Source: Lachnospiraceae bacterium (GTDB lineage: Bacteria; Bacillota; Clostridia; Lachnospirales; Lachnospiraceae). From it: a DNA stretch of 64,000 nucleotides. The notes under the pieces were generated by a model. That model was not told where the DNA came from, did no database searches, and was given only the letters and a program-made list of their open reading frames with translations. The DNA is taken from positions 310,001 to 374,000 of the forward strand of contig CAJTCL010000001.1 in NCBI GenBank assembly GCA_910575005.1. The letters are read 5' to 3'. Shown here one piece after another: positions 41,901-50,563 of this stretch (the first letter of the stretch is position 1; the number at the start of each line of letters is the position of its first letter). A program made the position numbers and the translations under genes.

Positions 41901-43789
41901 CAGACCAATTTACTCTTGCTGTGAATAATACAAATGTCACTGTCACTCTGGACAGCGGCACTTATGACCGTGACAAATTTCTGGAAATGTTAAACAATAA
42001 ACTGGCGGGCAAAGGTGTAACAGCCAGTTATTTGGGCAATAAACTGCAGTATCAGACCACTGACAGCGGCAGCCAGACCTCCATCTATATGAATTATGAT
42101 TATGGCGGTTCTGCTATGAAACAAATCTATGGCGAGACAACCACCACTACCCCTGGAATCACTGCAACTTTTACACCAGAAGGGTACCTGACCTTGGGCA
42201 GCACAGACCCCAACAGCAAAATTACAATTTCCTCCTCTGGCGGCGGCGCTTTTCAAAAACCCACAATAACAAATGTCCCAATAGAGCCAACTTTCACTGA
42301 CGGCTACCACTCTTCTAAGCAGAGCCGTGTCGACGGCGTAGCCTTAAATGGGGATATCACGATTGACCAGTGGAATGATCATTTACAGTTTCAATTTACA
42401 GACGCCGGGACACCTAAAACTATATCTTTTGATATTCCACAGGGAACCTATACTTATACAGAATTGCAAACTAAAGTTCAGGGCCTTGTAGATGCACAAC
42501 TTGGGACCGCAGGAACGATCAATGTCACTGTTGATGCCAGCGGTGTAAAGCTTGTCGCCGCAAAAGCCGGAAATAAGTATAAGTTCAGCAGTTTCTCTGG
42601 TGACTTCTATGATAAAGTAATGTGCCAGTGTACAGAACAGAGCTTTGCTCAAAACACACAAAATAAAGACGGCGAGCAAAAAGTAGATCCTGCTTATACC
42701 GTTGGACGTAAGGATGTCAAAAATGAAGGCGCTGATATCCGCAAAGGAATCAATGATGTGCTGTCTTTGGATTTAACTTTTGGAAATCAATCTCAAACCA
42801 TTCAGGTAACCCTTGACCAAGGCCGATATAGCGGAGATCAACTAAAAAATCATCTGCAAGAAAAAATCAACAAAGAACTTTCCGACCTCGGATTTCCTGA
42901 AAATATGATTGAAGTGGGCCTTGGCGATATTAACAGCGGAATCTCTGGTTCCAATGACCAGAATGCCATCAACTTCAAGCTTTCAGATAAAGTTAAGCTG
43001 CCAGATGAAGGAGAAGTTATTATTGACGGCGTGAGCGGCAATGCCGCTTTTGAGATTTTTTACCAGACAGACGGCAAAATGATACCTGCCTATATTGTCG
43101 GCACGAAAGATATCACCCAGGGAGTAACTATTGGTCCTGAGGACACCGATTTCTCCCTGGAAGTAGATGGGGTCAAATATGCCATCACCATTCCTGAGGG
43201 CGAATACACGGCAGATGAGCTGGTGGATAAGATCAACCAGGCGATCGATGCCAGCGGCGCGCCTCTGATTGCCTCCGTGGACAATAACAATCTGAAAATT
43301 TCTCACAAGCAAATGGGGGAACACAAGATTGATCAGATTATGGGCGGAGCCAAAGATAAGGTATTCTTTTCTGAAAATTGGGACAAAGAGAAAAAGTCTG
43401 GACGTTACATCCAGGCAAGCAGCCAACAAAATGATGAGCTCATTTTAAAACGACATGTATTTAATACGGCATATCTGGGCATTAACTCTGTCTGCATCTC
43501 AAAACCCAAATATGCTAACAAAGCCCTTGACCGGCTCGATCAAGCCCTAAATATGATCTCCGATATTCGCAGCGATTTTGGCAGCATGCAGAATCGACTA
43601 GGGTACACATTCGATAATAATAACAATAAATCCGAGAACACTGCGGCCGCAGAATCCCGTCTGCGTGACTTAAATATGGCCTCAGAACTGGTTCAATATG
43701 CAAGCCGTAACATTTTAGAGCAAGTCGGACAATCTATGTTGACGCAGGCACACCAGTCGCAAGAACGAATCTTAATGTTGTTGAGGTAA
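38966..43789 (+). CDS. Giant flagellin with about eleven flagellin-insert repeats
   Basis: The protein has 1607 aa from the ATG at 38966, preceded by GAGGGGGCT; an upstream in-frame ATG at 38915 lacks a site. Residues 1-140 ([70 protein letters not shown]) and the last ~90 ([79 protein letters not shown]) are flagellin D0/D1 halves that pair in the filament. Between them lie ~1370 residues in about eleven beta-rich units resembling the flagellin hook IN repeat. An ordinary flagellin has 270-500 aa. One cysteine-bearing repeat aside, no catalytic motif is seen. It may be a minor or phase-specific filament subunit bearing large outward domains. It is transcribed divergently from spoIID and ends at a terminator. 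Confidence 0.92.
   Translation: [1607 protein letters not shown]
39440..43360 (+). repeat. Tandem flagellin-IN-like repeat array inside the giant flagellin
   Basis: Units begin near 39440, 39770, 40155, 40510, 40880, 41215, 41545, 41875, 42340, 42750 and 43110. Each has a strand pair of the form NDxLxFxL-x(5-12)-KTITIxIPxGTYTxxELxxxINxxLxG, often followed by an AxVxxGxLxIxS strand and a GxxFGxIFG-like turn. Lengths vary (about 90-150 residues), so these are diverged domains, not recent duplications. Confidence 0.75.
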
Positions 43790-43816
43790 GTTATTTTGCA
43801 TAAATGTACATAATAG

Positions 43817-43858
43817 AAATCAGAATCGTCCATTATGGTGGATGGTTCTGATTTTTTA
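43817..43858 (+). terminator. Terminator of the giant flagellin gene
   Basis: AAATCAGAA at 43817 pairs, with G-U pairs and one bulge, with TTCTGATTT up to about 43854, closing a short loop, and T residues follow to 43858. It lies 28 bases after the stop. Confidence 0.7.
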
Positions 43859-43882
43859 TACAAACAATTGTTCTGATTTTTC

Positions 43883-43911
43883 TTGCATATTCCTTGATTC
43901 TGTGATAAGAT
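43883..43911 (+). promoter_or_regulatory. Sigma-A promoter of the radical SAM pair
   Basis: TTGCAT at 43883-43888, 17 bases, TAAGAT at 43906-43911, with TG two bases before the -10 hexamer. It starts the two-gene radical SAM unit and lies just after the flagellin terminator. Confidence 0.55.
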
Positions 43912-43966
43912 CAATTCAGAACGCATGTTCTTGATTTATAAATACTATACTAGAAAGGGATTTCCA

Positions 43967-45322
43967 ATGAATTTACAGATAAATATGGATTTATTTGACA
44001 AACTCACAGTTTTATCGGCAGCAGCAAAATATGATGTTGCCTGTACTTCAAGTGGTGTGGACCGACAGGGAAGCCGCAGCAGAGGAATGGGCAATACGAT
44101 TGCTCCTGGAATCTGTCACAGTTTCTCTGCTGATGGCAGATGTATTTCTCTGTTAAAGATTTTATTGACCAATGAATGCATTTTTAATTGTGCTTACTGT
44201 CTGAATAATCGTGATTCTGATGTTCCTCGTACTTCATTCACTCCAGAAGAAATCTGTACTATTACAATGGAATTTTATCGCCGTAACTACATTGAAGGTT
44301 TATTCCTAAGTTCTGGCATTATGATAAGTCCCGATTATACAATGGATTTGATCTATCAGACTGTATATCGACTGCGTACCCTACATCACTTTCATGGTTA
44401 CATTCATGTGAAGGCTATTCCTGGCGCAGATCCTTATCTGGTAGAAAAGACGGGATTTCTCGCTGACCGTATGAGCGTCAACTTAGAACTTCCAACGGCA
44501 GACAGTCTAAAGCAGCTTGCCCCTTGTAAATCTCGCCATACCATATTAAAACCTATGCGCCAGATTCAAAACCGTATTGCAGATAACAAGCAGGAACTTA
44601 TCGTTTATCATAATTCGCCTAAGTTTGTCCCTGCTGGACAATCCACACAGATGATTATCGGGGCAACTTCAGAGAATGATTTTCAGATTATGAGTGTTGC
44701 AGAAGGACTGTATCAAAACTTTCATCTCAAGCGAGTGTTTTACTCAGCTTTTGTAAATGTCAATAATAATTCCATGCTCCCCACTCTTCCAGGAGGTCCG
44801 CCGCTTCTGCGTGAACATCGTCTGTATCAAGCAGACTGGCTGCTAAGGTATTATCACTTTGAGGTCTCTGAATTGTTGTCAGCTGACCGCCCTGATTTTA
44901 ATATTTTCCTGGATCCAAAATGTGACTGGGCGCTGCGTCATCTGGAATATTTTCCAGTAGAGATCAATCGCGCCAGTTACCAGACACTGCTGCGGGTACC
45001 TGGTATTGGCTATAAATCAGCGGAACGAATTGTCAAAGCCCGCCGTAGAAATACACTGAATTTTGATGATTTGAAAAAAATTGGTGTTGTCTTAAAGCGT
45101 GCCTTATATTTTATCACCTGTGCTGGTAAAATGATGTATCACACCAAATTGGACGAAAATTATATTTGTGAAAATCTAATGCGCGATAAAACTCAGATAC
45201 CAAAAGACATCCGTCAAGGTGGTTATCAGCAGCTTAGTTTTTTTGACAAAGAGCTTCAGACAGATTTTCAATTGACAGATGCACAGATTATCCCTCCATC
45301 CCAACAATTTTCTGCACATTAA
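43967..45322 (+). CDS. Radical SAM protein of the uracil-DNA-glycosylase-linked DNA modification/repair family
   Basis: The protein has 451 aa from the ATG at 43967 (AGAAAGGGATTT site; ATG at 43925 lacks one). C-x3-C-x2-C for the [4Fe-4S] cluster is C71, C75, C78 (NECIFNCAYC). The C-terminal INRASYQTLLRVPGIGYKSAERIVKARRRN is a helix-hairpin-helix DNA-binding motif. This pairing of radical SAM core and HhH tail matches the TIGR03916 family (radical SAM protein linked to UDG), which typically sits beside a TIGR03915 partner, as here 12 bases downstream. The reaction is unknown; DNA modification or repair is inferred from the fusion and partner. Confidence 0.85.
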   Translation: MNLQINMDLFDKLTVLSAAAKYDVACTSSGVDRQGSRSRGMGNTIAPGICHSFSADGRCISLLKILLTNECIFNCAYCLNNRDSDVPRTSFTPEEICTITMEFYRRNYIEGLFLSSGIMISPDYTMDLIYQTVYRLRTLHHFHGYIHVKAIPGADPYLVEKTGFLADRMSVNLELPTADSLKQLAPCKSRHTILKPMRQIQNRIADNKQELIVYHNSPKFVPAGQSTQMIIGATSENDFQIMSVAEGLYQNFHLKRVFYSAFVNVNNNSMLPTLPGGPPLLREHRLYQADWLLRYYHFEVSELLSADRPDFNIFLDPKCDWALRHLEYFPVEINRASYQTLLRVPGIGYKSAERIVKARRRNTLNFDDLKKIGVVLKRALYFITCAGKMMYHTKLDENYICENLMRDKTQIPKDIRQGGYQQLSFFDKELQTDFQLTDAQIIPPSQQFSAH

Positions 45323-45334
45323 CAGGAGACTTTT

Positions 45335-46132
45335 ATGTATATTTTTATCTGTGAAGACAGCATTGATGGAATTTTTTCCGGTGTCTATGACGCCTGGGCA
45401 AGCCGATATGGACATACAAATATTTCGCTCACCACCAAGTTCCCAGACAATTACTCATTGTTTTGTGAATATATCACCGTGGAGACAGATTATGAGAAAA
45501 GCGCCAAAGTAGCACGGACACTGCAAAACCGTATGGGGGAAGAAACTTACAGCGAACTATGCCAGGCAGCCTGTGCCCTGGAATATACTGGCAGAAAAAA
45601 GATGCTAGACAAAGCAGACGCCATCTACAAAACAATTGTTTTGGCACTTTCCCTACCAGATAGCAGCAAGGTCTTACATTACTTGGGGGAGCCTTATGTC
45701 AACCGCGTGTTCCAGCTTTCCCGCTGTATGGGAAATGAAGCGCATCACCTCTTAGGTTTTTTGCGTTTCCAGGAATTAGAAAATGGCGTGCTCTTGGCAC
45801 GTATTCATCCCAAAAATAATGTGCTCGCATTTCTTGGAGAACATTTTTCAGATCGTCTTCCCTTGGAGAACTTTATGATCTATGATGAAACCCGCAGACT
45901 TGCTGTGCTGCATCCCAGGGGACACAACTTTTTTATTACCGATACACATGGGTTAGATTTGGAAGCTTTAAAACACTTATCCCCAAAAGAACTGGAATAT
46001 CAAAAACTTTGGTGCAGATTTTTCGACAGTATTGCGGTGGAGGCCAGAGTAAACCCCAAGCTGCAAAATCAAAACCTGCCCAAACGTTTTCAAAAAGATA
46101 TTATAGAATTTCAGAGACAGAATCGTAGATAA
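45335..46132 (+). CDS. TIGR03915/DUF4130 partner of the radical SAM protein
   Basis: The protein has 265 aa. FICEDSIDGIFSGVYDAWASRYGHTNISL is the family start; QLSRCMGNEAHHLLGFLRFQELENGVLLARIHPKNNVLAFLGEHFSDRLPLENFMIYDETRRLAVLHP is the conserved core. Related proteins are found with, or fused to, uracil-DNA glycosylase in many Clostridia. It is almost certainly co-transcribed with and acts beside the radical SAM enzyme on DNA. AGGAGACTTTT precedes the ATG. No DNA-binding or catalytic residue can be named with confidence. No convincing terminator follows on the plus strand before the minus-strand terminator at 46235. Confidence 0.83.
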   Translation: MYIFICEDSIDGIFSGVYDAWASRYGHTNISLTTKFPDNYSLFCEYITVETDYEKSAKVARTLQNRMGEETYSELCQAACALEYTGRKKMLDKADAIYKTIVLALSLPDSSKVLHYLGEPYVNRVFQLSRCMGNEAHHLLGFLRFQELENGVLLARIHPKNNVLAFLGEHFSDRLPLENFMIYDETRRLAVLHPRGHNFFITDTHGLDLEALKHLSPKELEYQKLWCRFFDSIAVEARVNPKLQNQNLPKRFQKDIIEFQRQNRR

Positions 46133-46234
46133 AAAAGACCATTGATTATATAAAGCATGATCCTTATTTTGATTACCGAATAGACAGTACACTCGCTTTT
46201 TTGAATTATTCTATTTTTTCTTATCTTGTCAGCA

Positions 46235-46267
46235 CGAAAAAACCTCTGTCACAATAGGCGACAGAGG
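46235..46267 (-). terminator. Terminator of metG-tatD-rsmA
   Basis: CCTCTGTC at 46243-46250 pairs with GACAGAGG at 46260-46267; on the minus strand the stem is followed by TTTTTT (plus-strand A-tract 46237-46242). It stands 126 bases past rsmA. Confidence 0.9.
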
Positions 46268-46392
46268 AACACTGCATAGAGATTTTACTTGGAACACATA
46301 TTCTTAAGATGCAATCTTATATAATTATATTTTGCTGCTTTTGTAGCAGATCCTATAAGCACACAATACTGACAAAATGGGGAAACATAACA

Positions 46393-47253
46393 CTAATTTC
46401 CCAATAAATTGCTTAACTGCGCAAATTGGCTCAGTGTAAGAGTCTCTCCCCGAACATTGTCCGGCAAATCCATTGCTTGCAGCGCAGAGAGGATTTGCTG
46501 TTTACTACAGGAAATATTAGGCGCATTATTTAATCCATTCACCAGCGTCTTACGACGCTGATTAAAAGAAGCACGAATCAAGGCAAACATTAACTTTTCA
46601 TCCGCTATTTGAACTGGCGGCTCTTGATGCTTGTGCATACAAATCACTGCACTTCCCACTGCCGGACGCGGCATAAAACAGTTGGGGGGCACATGTGCGA
46701 CAATCTTTGGTTTGGCATAATACTGAACCGCCAAAGATAATGCCCCATAATCTTTCGTGCCTGGACTGGCCTGCATTCGTTCAGCTACCTCTTTTTGTAC
46801 CATAATAGTAATACTGTCAATTGGTACATGACTTTCAAATAATCCCATAATAATGGGTGTTGTGATATAATAGGGCAGATTTGCCACTACCTTAATGGGA
46901 TTTCCATAATTTTTTTCTTGAATAAGACGCTCAACATCTATCTTTAAGATATCTCCATGAATCACTTCCACATTATCATAAATATTGAGCGTCTCTTTCA
47001 AGATTGGAATCAGGTTTTTATCTATTTCAACTGCTGCCACTTCTCTGGCATGTTCACAGAGATACTGGGTCATAGTGCCAATACCAGGGCCGATTTCCAG
47101 TACAAAATCGTTCTTTGTGATCTTTGCCGCATTAATGATTTTCTCCAACACCCTGATATCAATCAAAAAATTCTGACCAAACTTTTTTTGAAAATTAAAG
47201 TTATATTTTTGAAGAATTGCAATTGTATTCTTGGGATTTCCTAAATCTGCCAT
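46393..47253 (-). CDS. rsmA: 16S rRNA (adenine1518/1519-N6,N6)-dimethyltransferase
   Basis: The protein has 286 aa from the ATG at 47253, six bases after AGGAGG; a TTG one codon earlier is rejected. KKFGQNFLID, LEIGPGIGTMTQ (SAM motif I), VEIDKNL and NLPYYITTPII (catalytic NLPYY) are the KsgA signature, and QRRKTLVNGLNN is the RNA-binding tail. It dimethylates two adjacent adenines in helix 45 of the small-subunit rRNA, giving kasugamycin sensitivity. It follows tatD by 15 bases in the metG operon, a common clostridial order. Confidence 0.98.
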   Translation of the reverse strand: MADLGNPKNTIAILQKYNFNFQKKFGQNFLIDIRVLEKIINAAKITKNDFVLEIGPGIGTMTQYLCEHAREVAAVEIDKNLIPILKETLNIYDNVEVIHGDILKIDVERLIQEKNYGNPIKVVANLPYYITTPIIMGLFESHVPIDSITIMVQKEVAERMQASPGTKDYGALSLAVQYYAKPKIVAHVPPNCFMPRPAVGSAVICMHKHQEPPVQIADEKLMFALIRASFNQRRKTLVNGLNNAPNISCSKQQILSALQAMDLPDNVRGETLTLSQFAQLSNLLGN

Positions 47254-47268
47254 CAAAACCTCCTGCCA

Positions 47269-48054
47269 TTATCTGTTTACATTCACTTTTGAAAATAGAC
47301 GCAGCGCATTTTCACGTGTTGCTAGAATCACTTCGTCCTCAGAAATGCCTTTTAGTGCCGCTATTTCCTGGGCTACATAGGGAAGATTGAGGGAAGAATT
47401 GCGTTTTCCTCTGAATGGCTCTGGTGACAGATAAGGACAGTCTGTCTCCAACAATATATGATTTAAAGGTATTCTCTCTGCAGTTTCCTTTAATTTTTTA
47501 GAGTTTTTAAAGGTGACAACACCACCAATTCCAATATAATAACCCATTTTCACATATTCTTCTGCCAACTCTGGAGAATATGAAAAACAATGAACTACCC
47601 CTGGAATCTGTTGTGCATGTATCTCTTTCATCAATTTCAATGTATCTTCCGCTGCATCCCGAGAATGTATGATAACTGGAAGCGTAAGCTCACGTGCAAG
47701 CTCCATCTGTCTTAAAAACCAATCACGCTGTTTTTTTTGTACCTGTGGATCTTTCTCCCAGTAATAATCTAATCCAATCTCTCCAATTGCCACCACTTTC
47801 GGGAGGCTGCCAGCCTCCCGAAGCCATTGGCAGACTTCTTCATTTAAATCTGCAATATCACTGGGATGGATTCCAACCGCCCCATAGATAAAATCATATT
47901 TATGCGTCAATTCTATCGTACGCTTACAGGCAGCAAAATCGGATCCAACGTTGACAATATACTCTATTCCGTTTGCCTGCATGGAAGAGAGCAATTCTTC
48001 CCGATCATTATCGAATTGTTTATCATCATAATGAGCATGACTTTCAAATATCAT
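47269..48054 (-). CDS. tatD: TatD family deoxyribonuclease
   Basis: The protein has 261 aa, the family norm. ESHAHYDDKQFDNDREELL has the HxH metal motif, AIGEIGLDYYWE the second metal Glu, IIHSRDAAEDTL and VVHCFSYSPELA the other His ligands, and LLETDCPYLSPEPFRGKRNS the conserved Asp. It is a Mg-dependent 3'-5' nuclease involved in DNA repair and degradation. AGAGAGGATGTATCATTT precedes the ATG. The metG-tatD-rsmA order is common in Firmicutes. Confidence 0.97.
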   Translation of the reverse strand: MIFESHAHYDDKQFDNDREELLSSMQANGIEYIVNVGSDFAACKRTIELTHKYDFIYGAVGIHPSDIADLNEEVCQWLREAGSLPKVVAIGEIGLDYYWEKDPQVQKKQRDWFLRQMELARELTLPVIIHSRDAAEDTLKLMKEIHAQQIPGVVHCFSYSPELAEEYVKMGYYIGIGGVVTFKNSKKLKETAERIPLNHILLETDCPYLSPEPFRGKRNSSLNLPYVAQEIAALKGISEDEVILATRENALRLFSKVNVNR

Positions 48055-48106
48055 AAATGATACATCCTCTCTAAATACTTAATTAATAAATCTGCTGCAG
48101 GCTGCA

Positions 48107-50113
48107 TCAGCAAATTTCTGCTCCAGAAGGCATATTTTTTTCTGGCACCATCAGGGCTAATTCACCATTTTCATCTTCCGCACACAACAACATTCCCTCT
48201 GAGAGCACCCCTGCTAGTTTTGCCGGCTTTAAATTTACAAGCACCATGACCTTTTTGCCGACCATTTCCTCTGGAGAATAGTATTTGCGAATCCCAGAAA
48301 CAATCTGTTTCACTTGGCTGCCAACCCGAACCTGAGAGCAGAGAAGCTTCTTGGATTTGGCAACTGCCTCACAAGCAATGATCTCTCCCACCTGGAACTG
48401 CATTTTCATAAACTCATCATAGGAAATTTCTTCTTTTTTTGGAATATCAATCACGTTTTCTTGTCCTGCCTCTTTCTGTGGCTCTTCCCCCATTGCGCGC
48501 TGTTCTGCCTCAAATTCAGCACGTTGTGCTTTGCGAATCGCGTCTACCTTTTCCATAATTTCTTTTACATCAAGTCGGGCAAACAGAATTTCTGGCTTTT
48601 CTACCACTTTTGTTCCGCTCTCATATAAACCAAACTGATTCAGCTCTTCAAAATCACGCAGAGAAGTGTTGAGCTGTGTGACAATCTTTTCCGCGGTTTC
48701 GGGCAAAAAACTATGGAGCAGAGAGGCTGAAATGGTAATTGATTCCACCAGATTGTAAAGTACCTCACTGAGCCGGTCCTTTTTGGCCTCATCTTTTGCC
48801 AACACCCAAGGCTCTGTCTCATCAATGTATTTGTTGCTGCGGCGCAGCACAGTAAATACCTCAGAGATGGCATCTGCCACACGCAATCCATCCATTTTAG
48901 CTTTTACTTGATCTCTCGCTCCCACGGCAGCTGCTTTAAGCTCTTCATCAACCGCTTCTGTAATCCCTGTTTTTTGAACCACACCGCCAAAATATTTATT
49001 ACACATGGAAATCGTGCGATTGACCAGATTACCAAGAATGTTTGCCAAATCAGAATTTAAGCGCTCCACTACCAGCTCCCAGGTAATGATTCCATCATTG
49101 TCAAAAGGCATTTCATGGAGTACAAAATAACGAGTAGCATCCACCCCAAATAAATCTGCCATATCGTCTGCATAAATCACATTTCCCTTAGATTTACTCA
49201 TCTTCTCTCCACCCTGCAGTAACCACGGATGTCCAAATACCTGTTTGGGCAGCGGCAGATCCAATGCCATCAAGAAAATTGGCCAGTAAATGGTATGGAA
49301 ACGAATAATATCTTTGCCAATCAGATGGAGATCGGCTGGCCAATTCTTTTCAAAAAGCTCTGAAGAATTGCCCTGCGCATCATATCCAATCTTGGTAATA
49401 TAGTTGGTAAGGGCGTCCAGCCAGACATAGACCACATGTTTTGGGTCAAAATCCACTGGTATTCCCCAGTAAAAAGAGGTTCTGGACACACATAAATCCT
49501 GCAAACCTGGAATTAGGAAATTGTTCATCATCTCATTTTTCCTGGAAACCGGCTGGATAAATTCTGGATGGCTATTGATGTGTTCAATCAACCGATCTGC
49601 ATATTTGCTCATTTTAAAGAAATAAGCTTCTTCCTTTGCAGGGTTTACCTCTCTGCCGCAATCTGGACATTTGCCGTCCACCAACTGTGATTCCGTCCAA
49701 AATGACTCACAGGGTGTACAGTACAATCCTTCATAAGCACCTTTATAGATATCTCCCTTTTCATAAAGCTTCTTAAAAATCTTAGCCACTTGCTGTTCAT
49801 GATCCTGGTCTGTGGTACGCACAAAGCTGTCATGAGAAGAATTCATTCGCTCCCAAATTCGTTTTACCTCATCTGCGATCTGATCTACAAAGTCTTTGGG
49901 TGTAACACCACTCTTTTCCGCCCGCTCCTGAATCTTCTGTCCATGCTCATCTGTGCCAGTCTGAAAATAAACATCATAGCCCTCTTGACGTTTAAATCTG
50001 GCGATACTGTCTGCCAATATAATTTCATAGGTATTGCCAATATGAGGCTTTCCAGATGTATAAGTAATAGCTGTTGTAATATAGTATTTTCCTTTGTTAC
50101 ATTTTGTACACAT
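48107..50113 (-). CDS. metG: Methionyl-tRNA synthetase
   Basis: The protein has 668 aa. KYYITTAITYTSGKPHIGNTYE contains the HIGN-type HIGH motif, CTPCESFWTESQLVDGKCPDCG is the zinc finger, GGEKMSKSKGN is KMSKS, and the last 100 residues (EFMKMQFQVGEIIACEAV ... MLLCAEDENGELALMVPEKNMPSGAEIC) form the C-terminal tRNA-binding OB domain. It charges tRNA-Met and tRNA-fMet. AAGGAGGAGC precedes the ATG. A T-box with an AUG specifier stands upstream, so expression responds to methionine charging. Confidence 0.98.
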   Translation of the reverse strand: MCTKCNKGKYYITTAITYTSGKPHIGNTYEIILADSIARFKRQEGYDVYFQTGTDEHGQKIQERAEKSGVTPKDFVDQIADEVKRIWERMNSSHDSFVRTTDQDHEQQVAKIFKKLYEKGDIYKGAYEGLYCTPCESFWTESQLVDGKCPDCGREVNPAKEEAYFFKMSKYADRLIEHINSHPEFIQPVSRKNEMMNNFLIPGLQDLCVSRTSFYWGIPVDFDPKHVVYVWLDALTNYITKIGYDAQGNSSELFEKNWPADLHLIGKDIIRFHTIYWPIFLMALDLPLPKQVFGHPWLLQGGEKMSKSKGNVIYADDMADLFGVDATRYFVLHEMPFDNDGIITWELVVERLNSDLANILGNLVNRTISMCNKYFGGVVQKTGITEAVDEELKAAAVGARDQVKAKMDGLRVADAISEVFTVLRRSNKYIDETEPWVLAKDEAKKDRLSEVLYNLVESITISASLLHSFLPETAEKIVTQLNTSLRDFEELNQFGLYESGTKVVEKPEILFARLDVKEIMEKVDAIRKAQRAEFEAEQRAMGEEPQKEAGQENVIDIPKKEEISYDEFMKMQFQVGEIIACEAVAKSKKLLCSQVRVGSQVKQIVSGIRKYYSPEEMVGKKVMVLVNLKPAKLAGVLSEGMLLCAEDENGELALMVPEKNMPSGAEIC

Positions 50114-50252
50114 TTCATGCTCCTCCTTAAATTATGATTCACAAAACAAAGTGGGACCGAGTGCAGCCGCTTTAGCAGCATAACAACTCTTACACGAATG
50201 AGCATAATTGTTTTTTATATAATAAAAAATCCGAAGGGATTTTCTATCATAT

Positions 50253-50560
50253 AAAAACCGCCTTCCATGTCTCCACAGAAGGCGGCAAAGCCCGCGATAC
50301 CACTTCTATTCACCTGTCTCTCACAAGGCAGGCCTCAGTAAGTCTGTCCAAATAAAATTCTATATACTTGAACTTATACTTTTCGCTGTAACAGGCGATC
50401 CTGTCATCACTTATCTGTGATATATCACAGTTGGGCAATGCCACTCCAAAGCCATCTTCCGCACAGCCTCCTGGATTCCATTTCACCGGCCGGAACTCTC
50501 TTTGCCATTGCTCCATGCGTACTCTCTTTTTCACAGTGTTTGAATTGTTGATAATCTTAT
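50253..50560 (-). ncRNA. T-box riboswitch of metG (methionine specifier)
   Basis: On the minus strand, Stem I has the AGTA S-turn, AGAGAG/GGTGAAA distal features, and the opposite strand TGCG-GAAG-ATG, placing ATG (methionine) in the specifier position as GGC is in glyQS. The antiterminator reads TGGTATCGCGG at about 50301-50291, with UGGU able to pair to an ACCA tail. A terminator stem CCGCCTTC/GAAGGCGG with a T-tract ends at 50253. Charged tRNA-Met would terminate transcription. Confidence 0.85.
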
Positions 50561-50563
50561 CAC

